Positions 60,501 through 63,070 of a stretch of 64,000 bases of DNA are shown here, one piece after another (position 1 is the stretch's first letter; every line of letters begins with the position of its first letter). The position numbers were made by a program, and so were the translations under genes. Below the pieces are notes generated by a model. The model was not told the DNA's origin. It made no database searches and saw only the letters and a list, made by a program, of their open reading frames with translations. The DNA lies in the NCBI GenBank assembly GCA_934047225.1, contig OW203992.1:8607501-8671500 (forward strand), in the 5' to 3' direction. This DNA comes from Ypsolopha sequella. Lineage: Eukaryota; Arthropoda; Insecta; Lepidoptera; Ypsolophidae.

Positions 60501-61976
60501 ACGGAGAAAATGGTAATGAGCTATTTTTAAAAGATTTCCAGTTGCATTTTTTGATGTCACGCGACCGGATTTCAAGGTCAAATTCTCTTAGAAACTAATT
60601 GTACATTTGTTTCTTAACAGGAACTAAGAATTAAATCTTATTGGATTATTTATACACTGATCTTTCTTAGTGAATTGTACGATTTTCTGTGCTGCAAATT
60701 GAGAAATTGCAATCAGTTCCAAACATTTCACTTCAATACATATTCATTGAAAATTCTTTCGGCTTGTATATGGCATTCCTTTCCTTAGGCAGTTATCTAA
60801 ATAATGCATCTTTGTGAAGAAGCAATAAAGTCTGATGTTTATAACGTTCATAAAGTTATCGTTTAAAGGATGCAGGTAAATGAAGAAAAGAAACAGTTTT
60901 TTACAATAATGAATAGTGTCATAGTCAGTTATTAAAAATTAATTGCTAGTAAATTGCAATTCGTTTTGTAAAATGCAACATAACTAAATAACATAATAAG
61001 CACCTTGCGACATATAAATCGCAAGTAAAATTGCTGAACATAAGTTTATAATAAGACGGAACCGAGGTCATTTCCCATAGAATTTAAATTAAATACACGG
61101 GGTTAAAAATAAACGCTGCTTTTTACTGCAAAATGCAGGCAGCTAATTAGTGAGACTCGAAATAAAAAGACCGAGTTTGTAACGTCCTAAATTAGTTTCT
61201 AGCGCACTAACGAGTCTAATTTCGAAGTTGAGATCTGTGGGTTGATCGGTCGTTGTTTGCAGAACGATACTTTTTGCGCGCGCCGGCGCAGGTAGAAACA
61301 ACCGTTCCATACATTTTCATACAATGCGCTCGCGGCTTTCTCCTTGTGCTTTTTTGGCTGCAAACGTTTGACAGACACGCCATTGTCATCGTTAGATGAT
61401 GGCAAAAAAAATTCTTTTAACGAAGATCAATAAGTAGCTTCGATACCAAATTGGAGAGATCGATTGAATATTAATAGAGTTAACACAGTTGCTATGAGGA
61501 TAAAGGCGCTCATTTCACGGTTTTTGGGCTGCATGGATAGTTTTCTTGTTAACCCTTGCTCAGGTTACACATGGCGTCCGTTAATTTGTTTTTTGCTATC
61601 AATTTCGACGCAACGGCAGGATATCAAGTCTCAACCGTTTTCCCTGACACGTCGCCCAAACAAACAATATCTTGACTCACCTCGTGTAATCGCTTTTGCA
61701 CAATATCATCCCTCCTTTGAAGTAGAAGGATCTGCCCATGTCCGCGAGCGCCTGGCCGCAGCACGCGCACTTGAGACAGCCGTGGTGCCAGTATCTGTCG
61801 AGCGCGTGCAGGAGGAACCTCTCGACGATCTTGCCGCCGCATCCCGCGCACTCTTTGAGGGCCGGGTTGTTGTTGTTGTGGGGGTACTCGTGACCGTTAG
61901 CGGCGGCGAAAGCGGCCTCGGGCGAGGGGGGGTGAGGTGAGCTGAGCTCCGCGTACCCGTGGTAGTGCGGGTTCAT
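15382..61976 (-). CDS. LMO4: LIM-only protein, LMO4 type (complete CDS, 3 coding exons)
   Basis: The CDS is the join of 61976-61681, 17187-17032 and 15517-15382 (296+156+136 nt), giving 195 residues plus TGA. LIM1 has the zinc ligands C43, C46, H64, C67 / C70, C73, C93, D96. LIM2 has C107, C110, H133, C136 / C139, C142, C161, D164. The motifs 'CAGCGGKI', 'GGMILCKSDY' and 'ACAACGQAIPASE' match LMO4 as I remember it (CAGCGGKI, GMILCRNDY, GACSACGQSIPASE) far better than LMO1-3/Beadex. LIM-only proteins are nuclear scaffolds: they do not bind DNA themselves but bridge or titrate LDB/Chip cofactors and transcription factors. All junctions are phase 2 with GT/AG ends. Two details differ from vertebrate LMO4 from memory: the LIM2 loop before H133 is about four residues longer, and the C-terminus is a basic 'RKGKVGRPRRSR' tail. 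The symbol is given by family, since the insect ortholog name depends on species. Confidence 0.93.
15690..15880. repeat. Repeat family I (GCTCCGCTTCGCT strings), copy 1
   Basis: Contains CGCCTCGCTCCGCTCCGCTT, then AAATTTATTTACATGAAACC, then CCGCCTCGCTGCTC and ATTTTTGACTTTT. The same order occurs at 20135, 38632 and reversed at 38960. Located in intron 2. Confidence 0.6.
16262..16492. mobile_element. Fold-back MITE family F, copy 2 (opposite orientation)
   Basis: Matches 6127-6358 when reversed: GGGCCTATTATGTATGTCTA at the left and AAAGATACAGAATAGAGGGG at the right. Located in intron 2. Confidence 0.72.
16723..16965 (+). mobile_element. SINE, diverged copy with tail
   Basis: Head GTGGTCGAGTACCCGACCAC with GCTCAAATCCCG, then body TCACGTTGGGACGTAATAAT, GGTGAAACGTGGGTGAATG and CCCCCTCGGGGATTCATGG. 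Located in intron 2, upstream of coding exon 3. Confidence 0.6.
17032..17187 (-). CDS. LMO4: LMO4-type gene, coding exon 2 (first half of LIM2)
   Basis: The acceptor is TTGTTCCAG, with AG at 17189-17188. The first base completes Arg99, then 51 codons run from Met100 to Asp150, and the last two bases begin Arg151. The donor is GTCAGGC at 17031. The exon carries C107, C110, H133, C136, C139 and C142 of LIM2. The segment between C110 and H133 is 22 residues, at the long end for LIM domains, because of a 'TGAPPQLHVF' loop. Reading past the donor gives an unrelated short hydrophobic tail, which confirms the boundary. Confidence 0.92.
17984..18144. mobile_element. Fold-back MITE family C, copy 1
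   Basis: CGATTCTGAAGGCTTTAATT at the left and the complement of AGATTCTGGAGGCTTTCATT at the right. The inner arms GTGCTGTCAA / TTGACAGCAC pair. About 160 bp. Confidence 0.75.
18180..18620. repeat. Degenerate tandem repeat, period about 150 bp
   Basis: Three units can be aligned: AAGATATGCAGTTAATGTC (18229), AAAGATATGCAGTCGGTATC (18372) and CAAAGATTTTGAAATGGTGC (18524). In between, TTGACCAATAATTCAATGTT (18321) matches AGACCAATATTTCAACTATT (18473). The spacing is 143-153 bp. Confidence 0.6.
18782..18856 (+). mobile_element. 5'-truncated copy of the SINE at 4508
   Basis: Starts at ATTCAGAGCTCCTCACATCC and matches the tail of the copy at 4508-4665 almost base for base to ATAATGTTAATTT. The tRNA head is missing. 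Confidence 0.7.
19150..19680 (-). mobile_element. SINE, minus strand, interrupted by the hAT element
   Basis: Body at 19150-19314 (TTTCACCGATGAATATCACG, AAATGCAAGTCATAGT). Head at 19585-19680 (GAGTACTCAAACGACTAG, GGGATTTGAACCAGCC). They are separated by the hAT-type element with its target duplication. Confidence 0.65.
19315..19584. mobile_element. hAT-type non-autonomous element nested in a SINE
   Basis: The ends are TAGGGTTGCCAGATGG at 19315 and its exact complement ending at 19584. The flanks are CTTTCGAA (19307-19314) and CTTTCAAA (19585-19592), an 8-bp target duplication with one mismatch, as hAT elements make. The 270-bp interior has no coding capacity of note; sub-terminal strings near each end are also inverted (GGGATTTTGGGAT / AATCCCGAC). 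It interrupts a minus-strand SINE. Confidence 0.82.
19735..20088 (+). mobile_element. LINE 3' end, copy 1 of a 355-bp direct repeat
   Basis: From CAGGTGGTAGAGCTGATGCC to GACGAACTAGGCTGATGGAT. Near the end the plus strand reads 'SWKGLCPAVDELG' followed by a stop, a common closing peptide of RTE-like elements of Lepidoptera. It starts after a doubled string ATTAAAGTTTACAG (19699, 19723). Confidence 0.65.
20135..20280. repeat. Repeat family I, copy 2
   Basis: TCTGTTAAAAACTGCAGGGC, CACCTCGCTCTGCTTTGCT, AAATTTATTTTCATATAAAC, CGTTTCGCTTCGCTCCGCTC, CGCACCTATTTTTGGC. Confidence 0.6.
20935..21195. mobile_element. tRNA-like element between inverted arms
   Basis: The centre (21060-21118) holds CGCCTGTCATGTAAGCAGG and B box GGTTCAAATCC on the plus strand. 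On both sides lie inverted arms of about 45 bp: TTAGAGTGCATTAGAAACTT then CAATTAATCAGAAACAAG at 20940-20982, and their complement CTTGTTT-like TTGTTTCTGATTGATTGCAA to GCGCTCTGATAATAA at 21149-21191. The whole unit could fold as one hairpin. Confidence 0.65.
21645..21835 (+). pseudogene. Transposon-like protein remnant
   Basis: The plus strand reads 'PAAKQMFKEISSRLVDVSGD' and 'QKAGAYLAVLA', then a stop and 'LSNEGMLPAFWGP'. This resembles the 'GDPRAGxFLxQRxSxAIQRGNAAS' peptide that is repeated widely in insect genomes. Its element class is not certain to me. An A/T-rich 3' region follows. Confidence 0.45.
22680..22885. mobile_element. Family E fold-back element, second copy, one arm degraded
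   Basis: From about 22737 the sequence matches the right half of the element at 25790-26143, including ATACATAGGTAATAAGG and AAAAAGGCGGGTTTTTCACA. The left arm is mostly gone and the TTAA at the right end is not kept. Confidence 0.7.
22926..23180 (-). mobile_element. Non-LTR retrotransposon 3' end with (GATA)n
   Basis: A (GATA)n microsatellite at 22930-22957 is followed by ACTTCTTTATTCCATTTCCT, CAGCATTACACGAC and ACTCAGCATAATGCAGAGGC. The last parts recur at 45495. On the minus strand the element would end ...AATAAAGAAGT(TATC)n. Confidence 0.65.
23220..23405 (-). pseudogene. Non-LTR retrotransposon protein remnant (C-terminal tail)
   Basis: The minus strand reads 'EETQTHVTIDCVGVRQH', then in another frame 'LGEPGMLRQFCGDLGRLVGF'. 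A Cys/His segment followed by such a tail is usual after the RNase H domain of R1- or Jockey-like elements (family knowledge). Stops and a frameshift show it is dead. It lies just 5' of the (GATA)n-tailed 3' end on the same strand, so both are likely one element. Confidence 0.5.
23433..23790 (-). repeat. Repeat family H, copy 1, with conserved peptide remnant
   Basis: Shares with the plus-strand copy at 43978-44490 the strings AGTAATATTTTGTTC, TTTTCATCACTA, TTTTGTGGTAATAATTGTT and CCGGCCAGTAACTTCTTCA, in reversed order. On the minus strand it encodes 'RHFTKEVGHIICEEVTGR'. The other copy encodes a similar peptide, so the element once carried a gene. I do not recognise the protein. Confidence 0.65.
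24290..24322. repeat. Three CCCGAACGG units
   Basis: GCCCGAACGG, GCCCGAACGG and GCCCGACTGG lie in tandem. A small local repeat of unknown meaning. Confidence 0.6.
25085..25446 (+). mobile_element. LINE 3' end, copy 2 of a 355-bp direct repeat
   Basis: Highly similar to 19735-20088 over its full length, ending in (GGAT)n. The two copies share the same 5' break point, CAGGTGGTAGAGC. Confidence 0.65.
25790..26143. mobile_element. TTAA-flanked long fold-back element (family E, complete)
   Basis: The left arm begins GAGCGATTTTGCAGCCGG and the right arm ends with the complement of GAGCGGTTTCGCAGCCGG. The two arms of about 165 bp pair along their whole length around an AT-rich centre at about 25967. 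TTAA lies directly outside each end (25786-25789, 26144-26147), as with piggyBac-like insertions. No coding capacity. Confidence 0.8.
26403..26671. mobile_element. Fold-back MITE family B, copy 2
   Basis: Same length and layout as 9992-10260: ACAAGGTGACTTTTTGATCA at the left and its complement at the right, with CTTCCCATAG / TATGGGAAG near the centre. Confidence 0.8.
26845..27054. mobile_element. hAT-type MITE, 210 bp
   Basis: Ends are CAAGGGTCTTCAA at 26845 and the complement of CAGGGGTCTTCAA at 27054. They are flanked by CCTTAGAC (26837-26844) and CCTTAGAG (27055-27062), an 8-bp duplication with one mismatch. It is non-coding. Just outside the right end is a short palindrome around CATAGACTA/TAGTCTATG (27064-27090). 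Confidence 0.8.
27208..27257 (-). mobile_element. SINE 3' tail fragment
   Basis: ATCGTCACGACATAAACCCT then CGAGGGGGTGTCAGAGGTGT, the reversed end of the SINE tail; the rest is absent. Confidence 0.5.
27545..27845 (-). pseudogene. Non-LTR reverse transcriptase C-terminus
   Basis: The minus-strand open frame reads 'HFSRNAHILFLLHDVLN', 'CYLRERFSFLSD' and 'FDAAQIWNRLPLSIQKLKNF'. The 'RLWNSLP'-type motif and its spacing are typical of the very end of LINE reverse transcriptase ORFs (Jockey/CR1/Rex group). The frame ends with a stop at 27545 and AT-rich 3' sequence follows to about 27420. Truncated at the 5' end. Confidence 0.65.
29310..29608. mobile_element. Fold-back element with 83-bp arms
   Basis: The left arm AAAACGGCTCACCTCAATAC to TCATCTGGGCGAGTGAAG is matched almost perfectly by CTTCACTCGCCCAGATGAAG to GTATTGAGGTGAGCCGTTTT. 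A 130-bp centre, unrelated to the arms, carries no gene. Single copy in this window. Confidence 0.82.
30290..30475. mobile_element. MITE with AGTACATAACACGTG ends
   Basis: AGTACATAACACGTGAAAAA at the left pairs with TTTTTTCACTTGTTGTGTACT at the right. Inside, GGATTCTACT occurs repeatedly with TAGAATCC. The centre resembles strings in family H (GGATTCTACTATAGAATCC at 44399). Confidence 0.65.
30871..31020. mobile_element. Fold-back MITE family C, copy 2 (right arm decayed)
   Basis: Left arm GCCGATTCTAAAGGCTTTAA followed by GTGCTGTCAAAAC. The right arm is recognisable (TTTTGACAG) but its end is eroded. Confidence 0.65.
31288..31366 (-). mobile_element. tRNA-like head of the same SINE family
   Basis: On the minus strand: A box GGTAGCTCAGGGGTAAAAC, anticodon arm GGCCTCTCAATCTTGAGATC, then GAAGTTCGATCTCCAG. 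The acceptor ends do not pair well. It is likely a SINE head, not a tRNA gene. Confidence 0.6.
31640..32260. other. AT-rich intronic DNA, nothing recognised
   Basis: Preceded by a GC-rich string at 31580-31633 (CGCGTCGCCTCGCCAGCCGC). No repeat family or gene found. Confidence 0.35.
32260..33080. promoter_or_regulatory. Candidate intronic enhancer block
   Basis: Repeat-free. Contains GCGAGCGGAACGAGCGAGC, AAGCGTTTAATTAAAAATTA, ACTAATTAAGGCTACG and GTGCCCTTAATTAAACGCC. A TATAAAA at 32973 lies next to a GC-rich run. Probably regulatory DNA of the host gene, with no direct proof. Confidence 0.3.
33178..33257. repeat. Two-unit tandem duplication of about 40 bp
   Basis: TTTTTATCCGTGTGGACTCAGAAAA-type string followed by the variant TTTTTTGTCTGTGTGGACTC. 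Confidence 0.65.
33260..35020. other. Intronic DNA left of the P-like element, nothing firm
   Basis: A plus-strand frame of 105 codons at 33549-33866 shows no known motif. GTAGC/GCTACG strings cluster at 34778-34880 (GCTACGGGTTGCTTCGTAGC), perhaps an old element end. Confidence 0.35.
35028..35058 (+). repeat. Left terminal inverted repeat of the P-like element (3' end)
   Basis: Thirty-one bases beginning CATAGCCGTCTCCATTTACA, matched as reverse complement at 38337-38367. It is preceded by the direct repeat GTTTACC. Confidence 0.9.
35295..35521 (-). pseudogene. Extreme C-terminus of P-like transposase
   Basis: An open frame without a Met start, from 35521 to TAA at 35297-35295. It reads 'KCECGNTFDRLFQSILKIMC' and ends with a basic 'KGKKRKLMTLNN'. 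It fits the tail of THAP9-like transposases, where a hydrophobic 'ILKI' segment precedes a basic end. It is split from the preceding fragment by about 0.97 kb of apparently inserted DNA. Confidence 0.7.
35522..36489. other. Insertion inside the P-like element (includes GC-rich segment and C tract)
   Basis: This separates two collinear pieces of the transposase. It contains a GC-rich block at 36000-36235 with repeated CCGAAG strings and an internal palindrome (CTGGTCGCCGAAGGCGACC), and related strings GACTTCTGTACTGGTAG (about 35934) and GACTTCTGCACTGGTAG (about 36269) flanking that block. A plus-strand frame of 60 codons at 35539-35721 matches nothing I know. I see no clear ends of a known element. 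Confidence 0.45.
36436..36473 (+). repeat. C-rich tract
   Basis: Runs of 4-8 C separated by single A or T on the plus strand, thus G runs on the minus strand, which is the sense strand for both the transposon and the host gene. Four or more G runs could form a G-quadruplex in RNA (inference). Confidence 0.7.
36490..36890 (-). pseudogene. C-terminal region of P-like transposase, frameshifted
   Basis: One frame reads 'FFPENYLEIMEIDEDAKLYV' then 'CGYVAHSV' with paired Cys residues ('CCRLCEKYVV'). This resembles the cysteine-bearing 'GYVA' region near the end of THAP9/P transposases. Near 36660 the coding sense moves to another frame, 'YLQRGGLIVPTASV', continuing to about 36500. The sequence then runs into a C-rich plus-strand tract. 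At least one frameshift is clear. Confidence 0.75.
36880..37361 (-). pseudogene. Core fragment of P-like transposase
   Basis: This frame overlaps the end of the THAP frame. Its codons read 'LPTKRYLQRISSS', 'LTDREKYVNLLIDEIYIKSG' and 'ISGYAHNNANCMATTV', which fit the P-element/THAP9 transposase (the region before and at the start of the RNase H-like fold, with the 'LIDEIYIK' signature). After about 36880 the match fails, and the C-terminal part follows in a different frame. The middle of the enzyme, including the expected GTP-binding insertion and remaining acidic residues, therefore appears deleted. Confidence 0.8.
37354..38070 (-). pseudogene. N-terminal part of P-like transposase: THAP domain
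   Basis: An open frame of 238 residues starting 'MPRRCCVPGC'. The C2CH zinc site of a THAP domain is visible: Cys5/6, Cys10, Cys56 and His59 ('VVCAKHF'), with the conserved Trp38 and an AVPTAF-like box 'ATPCVFP' at 92-97. THAP domains bind DNA and recognise transposon ends in P elements. A charged stretch at about 110-125 (many Lys, Arg, Gln, Glu) may start a coiled coil. The frame stops at TAG just where the downstream frame opens, so a one-base shift or an unspliced junction separates it from the core. I call it a pseudogene as part of a broken gene, but this segment itself is undamaged. Confidence 0.85.
38337..38367 (-). repeat. Right terminal inverted repeat of the P-like element (5' end)
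   Basis: Reverse complement of the repeat at 35028-35058, followed by GTTTACC. The near-perfect match of the ends suggests the element is not very old, in contrast to the damage in its gene. Confidence 0.9.
38632..38790. repeat. Repeat family I, copy 3
   Basis: TCTGTTAAAACTGCAGGGGT, CACCTCGCTCCACTCCGC, TTATTTACATGTAAACC, CACCTATTTTTGACTTTTTG. It lies just right of the P-like element. Confidence 0.6.
38861..38936. repeat. Family B end fragment
   Basis: Reads ATCACTTACCAAGCCTCCAG, TATGAATTTGG and TCACCTTGTATA, matching the right arm of family B. Confidence 0.6.
38960..39150. repeat. Repeat family I, copy 4 (reversed)
   Basis: GACGAGCGAAGCGAAGAGG, GTAAATAAATTTGGCGACCA and CATGATATGCCCAATTCTAA. 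The last part corresponds to GGGGCATATCATGACC at 15728 in copy 1. With copy 3 it forms an inverted pair around 38.9 kb. Confidence 0.55.
39262..39625 (+). mobile_element. tRNA-derived SINE, near full length
   Basis: The head has GCTCGACTCAGGGATAGAAC, an anticodon arm GGCCTCTCAATCTTGAGACC and B box GGTTCGATTCCC-like AAGTTCGATTCCCGG. The body contains GTAAGGAAACCTGCATGCCC, TCACGTTGGGTCGTAATAAT and GGTGAAACGCGGGTG, and it ends near CTCCTCGGGGATTCATGCCG. This is the best copy here of a family found at four or five other sites. Confidence 0.7.
39629..40015. repeat. Cluster of three family B arms
   Basis: Three diverged arms follow one another: TAAGGTGACATTTAATAAAC at 39632, CCAGTATGAATTCGGGCGG at about 39858 running to TTTTACCTTATA, and a third at 39951-40015 (CCTTGGTCCTGATTACTTAT to AAGTTACCTTC). 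The first and second may be the two ends of one old copy; the third is a separate insertion or a duplication. Confidence 0.5.
40236..40624 (+). repeat. Repeat family G, copy 1
   Basis: About 380 bp from AGTTTATGCTACAAGGGCG to GAGCACTTGCATTGAAA. It shares AGCCCTAGGGCAAAATAATC, CGGTTTTGATGC and GAGCCGTTAAACAGTGG with two reversed copies at the far end of the window. No coding capacity; probably a non-autonomous DNA element, class not recognised. Confidence 0.7.
41200..41469. mobile_element. Fold-back MITE family A, copy 3
   Basis: ACAACGTGTAACAGAAAGG at the left end and CCTTTCTGTTACACCTTGT at the right, with the same inner arms as the other two copies. It lies in intron 1. Confidence 0.8.
41940..42101. 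mobile_element. GC-rich fold-back element family D, copy 1
   Basis: Terminal repeats of about 33 bp are essentially perfect: CCCCGTAGCATAATGTTTAA then CGCGCGCGACGC at the left and the complement at the right. Inner GC-rich arms (GTGCGAGGAG / CTCCTTGCAC) meet at TTTTTGCGATTAAAC. It stands out from the AT-rich flanks. Confidence 0.8.
42165..42308. repeat. Short inverted-repeat element
   Basis: AGTAGTTTATGAAACTG at the left and CAGTTTCATACACCACTTTA at the right, 140 bp apart. It may be a diverged fold-back MITE. Confidence 0.4.
42310..43970. other. AT-rich intronic DNA, no gene
   Basis: No open frame with recognisable content. Contains the (AAAT)n tract and no multi-copy repeat that I could match within the window. 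Confidence 0.35.
43417..43441. repeat. (AAAT)n microsatellite
   Basis: Five to six AAAT units. Confidence 0.8.
43978..44490 (+). repeat. Repeat family H, copy 2, with conserved peptide remnant
   Basis: Plus strand encodes 'RHLTKELERIIYEEVTGR' near 43981-44036, matching the peptide in the copy at 23433-23790. Downstream it carries AACAATTATTACCACAAAA and the TATCACTCGGG to TTACTCTTGGGCCCCTTGT part. Class unknown. Confidence 0.65.
44587..44744. mobile_element. GC-rich fold-back element family D, copy 2
   Basis: CCCGTAGCACAATGTTTAAT at the left, CATTATACTATGGG at the right, inner arms AAGTGCGAGGAGCGT / ACGCTCCTCGCACTT. Confidence 0.78.
45493..45730 (-). mobile_element. Second copy of the LINE 3' end seen at 22.9 kb
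   Basis: GCTTCTTTATTTCATTTCCA, CAGCATTACACAG, GTGCCGTGGTAGTG, ACTCAGCATAATACAAAGGC and CAAGCCACTGCTCTGATTTT align with 22958-23160. Confidence 0.65.
46900..47600. promoter_or_regulatory. Candidate intronic enhancer block
   Basis: Repeat-free. Shows CAAAGGTAATTAGGGGTTCA, GTGTCTAATTAGGTGGAG, TGAACCGCGATCGGCCGC and ATTAAGGAGTTTAATTAGG. A G-rich run (47166-47196) lies inside. Dense TAATTA cores in unusually GC-rich context. Confidence 0.35.
48640..49500. promoter_or_regulatory. Candidate intronic enhancer block
   Basis: GC-richer, repeat-free, no gene recognised on either strand. Minus-strand and plus-strand open frames overlap at random. Ends where a LINE 3' end begins at 49517. Confidence 0.25.
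49517..49700 (-). mobile_element. LINE 3' end with (ATCAA)n, copy 1
   Basis: ATCAAATCAAATCAAATCAG then TGTTTATTTGTTCAATTTTT and GTGTTACATTGGGGTTGATC; matched at 59795-59960. On the minus strand the copy would end with AATAAACACTGATTTGATTT. Confidence 0.65.
50190..50500. promoter_or_regulatory. Candidate intronic enhancer block
   Basis: Contains CGCAATTAATTGCG (a palindrome), ACCAATAATTTATTAG and GAGGTTAATTAAGATC, in unique sequence. Confidence 0.3.
52500..52740. promoter_or_regulatory. Candidate intronic enhancer block
   Basis: Unique, moderately GC-rich: GCTTTCCTAATTAAGGGTC, CATCAATTACGAACTACC, CTCCAATTAGCGTAGTGC. It ends just before a family D fold-back copy. Confidence 0.3.
52788..52918. 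mobile_element. GC-rich fold-back element family D, copy 3 (right end lost)
   Basis: CTCGTAGCATAGTTTTTTAT at the left, inner arms CAAGTGCAAGGAGCGTGAC / GTCACGCTCCTCGCACCTG, ending at ATTCAATTAAGCC. Flanking it are similar strings AAATGGCCACTTGGAC and AAATGGACACTTAGAC, perhaps an older local duplication. Confidence 0.7.
53953..54350. repeat. 96-bp minisatellite derived from the GGGTTCCGTAC repeat
   Basis: TCTGCT(C/T)(C/T)(G/A)TTTGTATAC recurs at 54125, 54221 and 54317, exactly 96 bp apart. A diverged unit with an insertion precedes them (53953-54061). Each unit carries TTTTTAGGGTTCCGTAAC and ACAAAACGGAGTTCTATTAA, recognisable as the end of the abundant repeat. Confidence 0.85.
55066..55318 (-). 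repeat. GGGTTCCGTAC repeat, reversed copy
   Basis: Begins TTTTTAGGGTTCCGTATCCA, runs through CTCCGCTGTCCGTCTGTCTA and ATTTTCACAGATGATGTATT, and ends TCCGACTCGCACTTGGCCGG. Confidence 0.72.
55553..55605. repeat. Pyrimidine-rich minisatellite
   Basis: TACCCCCTACTCTC-like units recur three to four times; G-rich on the minus strand. Confidence 0.6.
55866..55938. repeat. Family B end fragment
   Basis: CCTTGGTCCTGACCACTTAC, CAGTATGAATTTGG and GTCACCTTATAC, a single arm. Confidence 0.55.
56085..56190. mobile_element. Two tRNA-like heads, head to head
   Basis: On the minus strand, GGTTACTCAGATGAGAGAGC, ACTTACCTTGTAAGCAAGC and GGTCGTAGGTTTAATCC form a tRNA-like head. On the plus strand, CTTGCCTTGTAAGCAAAAGG and TCGTAGGCTCAAATTCTGAC form the second half of another. 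The two lie back to back about 40 bp apart. Confidence 0.6.
56580..57940. promoter_or_regulatory. Candidate intronic enhancer block, the largest unique stretch
   Basis: About 1.3 kb with no repeat found. GAGCCGGGACA occurs twice (57091 and 57550), each next to a run with AATTAA (CGAAATTAATTGAGGTC, TTGCAATTAAACTGTG). CACCGTAATTAATCGAGG at 56958 is another dense site. The GC content and motif density differ from the flanks. Confidence 0.35.
58714..59061 (-). repeat. Repeat family G, copy 2
   Basis: Reversed relative to 40236-40624: TTCAATGCAAGTGCTCGTAA at the left, TTTTGCCCTAGGGCTTTAAT, CACTGTTTAACGGTTCTGGA, and TTCGCCCTTGTAGCATAAAC at the right. Confidence 0.7.
59795..59960 (-). mobile_element. 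LINE 3' end with (ATCAA)n, copy 2
   Basis: AATCAAATCACATCCAATCA, GCGTTTATTTGTTAAATTTT, GTGTTACATTGGGGTTGATC and GGCGTACAAATATTTAGTAT align with 49527-49690. Confidence 0.65.
60270..60500. promoter_or_regulatory. Candidate regulatory block near exon 1
   Basis: Unique GC-rich: TGGCCGCTTTAATTGGGTCG, TTAGCTAATTAACGTGCTGG, GCCACGTGCGGGC (an E-box). Confidence 0.3.
61681..61976 (-). CDS. LMO4: LMO4-type gene, coding exon 1 (start codon, LIM1)
   Basis: Residues 1-98 plus two bases of Arg99. I chose the ATG at 61976-61974, which starts 'MNPHYHGYAELSS'. The frame stays open upstream only as far as a splice acceptor (AG at 62049-62048 after a pyrimidine-rich run), so the open frame continuing past it is intronic. 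Residues 14-40 are low in complexity (Pro, Ala, His and a run of four Asn); LIM1 fills 43-96. The exon ends ...ACACGAG followed by GTGAGTC, a strong donor at 61680. The exon is GC-rich against AT-rich surroundings. A long plus-strand open frame over the same bases is its antisense shadow. Confidence 0.92.
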
Positions 61977-62047
61977 ACTCAGCGCACTCGCAGCCAGCTT
62001 GACGGTTGGAGCGGCGAGCGCTCGCACCAGCACCACGACTACACGCC

Positions 62048-62066
62048 CTGGGGACAACGGAGAGGG
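62048..62066 (-). promoter_or_regulatory. Splice acceptor before coding exon 1
   Basis: On the minus strand, CCTCTCCGTTGTCCCCAG precedes the exon base at 62047. The pyrimidine-rich tract ending in CAG is a good 3' splice site, so about 71 nt of 5' UTR lie in this exon and at least one more 5' exon lies upstream, in 62.1-64 kb or beyond the window. Confidence 0.65.
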
Positions 62067-62177
62067 AGGTTACACTAGTCATCCAAATGTCGGAAAGATT
62101 ACAAAACTTGGTAATTCTATGGTCTAATGACTTTTGGCAGCAGCTTAAGGAATTAGTAAGACTTGGGTCGTATTGTA

Positions 62178-62336
62178 GCCGATTCTAAAGGCTTTAATTT
62201 TAGTTTTAATGCTGTCAAAACTAAAATTATTCCAAAGTAATTTAGCTTCTATTCTTCAAACTCAAAGGACTATTTTGCAATGACAAAAATTTTGTTTTGA
62301 CAGCACTGTAACTAAATTAAAGCCTTCAGAATCGGC
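62178..62336. mobile_element. Fold-back MITE family C, copy 3
   Basis: GCCGATTCTAAAGGCTTTAA at the left and TTAAAGCCTTCAGAATCGGC at the right, the best-preserved copy. It lies about 130 bp upstream of the acceptor of LMO4 coding exon 1, so within the intron before it. Confidence 0.78.
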
Positions 62337-62589
62337 TTTATTATACGAGTATAATCTTGGGACGGTCCATGAAAGCAAGACTTTTTATTATTGTGAGTAC
62401 GTAGGTTTCGGTTTGTAGAATCACGTGCACACGATCTTGTAGATTTTATGTAGTGATTAGTGATATACCTATAAGTACATCTAGGTATGGTAAATTTCAA
62501 TTTGGGGAATAGAACAAATAATTTGTAACGGCAAACAGTATTACATTCGCTTCATTTAAAGGAGATTTCTTAAGGAAGTTGACCCTTTG

Positions 62590-63070
62590 AATTAATTATT
62601 ATTTTTCTGGGGCCCTCCGGCAGTGGGTGCCTGCGGGCGGCCGCGTTTATAAAATTTTCCAATTAGCAATTTCATACAATTAGGAGCGGGGTAGTGGGGG
62701 TCGAAGGGGGTGTGTTTCGGGTCTGAGAGGTGCGGGGCGAAGCGCGTCAACCCGATCCAATTAGCTCGCGGCCGGCGGAGCGGCGGGACGCCGTCTGAGC
62801 GGCCCTGTCGCAATAAAACTTAATTAAGCGTTTTAAAACAAGTATTCATTAAAGAATAATCAAGCTTATGTAGTCATAAATAACCGGATTGTCCCGCGAG
62901 GAACGGGAGCCGTAATGAAGACTGCAAGAGTTGATCAGACGCACTGATTTGAGCGTACCCTTCATTAGGAGAATGCGAGGACGCGACGGCCCTCTCTCGG
63001 TGCGGTGCTGAAACTAATTAAGAATAACGGACGCTTTAAGGGCGTAATTAATTTAGATTGTAATTCTATT
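62590..63070. promoter_or_regulatory. Candidate regulatory block upstream of exon 1
   Basis: Repeat-free and GC-rich: TTTTCCAATTAGCAATTTC, ACCCGATCCAATTAGCTCGC, AAACTTAATTAAGCG, GAAACTAATTAAGAATAACG. It could be intronic enhancer or promoter-proximal DNA of the LMO4-type gene. Confidence 0.35.

Larger units (their letters stand above)
17188..61680 (-). other. Intron 1 of the LMO4-type gene (44.5 kb)
   Basis: Bounded by GTGAGTC at 61680 and TTCCAG ending at 17188. It splits the gene between the two LIM domains. It contains the P-like transposon, two hAT-like MITEs, several fold-back families, LINE remnants, SINEs and unique GC-richer blocks. No host coding exon was recognised inside it on either strand. 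Confidence 0.88.

Noticed and set aside
61464..61940. 158-codon plus-strand open frame
   Set aside because: It lies antisense to LMO4 coding exon 1, in GC-rich DNA that leaves several frames open. It has no known motif, while the minus strand holds a perfect LIM domain.
61977..62057. N-terminal extension upstream of Met1 in the LIM1 frame
   Set aside because: The frame is open but passes a strong splice acceptor at 62048, and its start is TTG. An in-frame extension from an upstream exon cannot be excluded.
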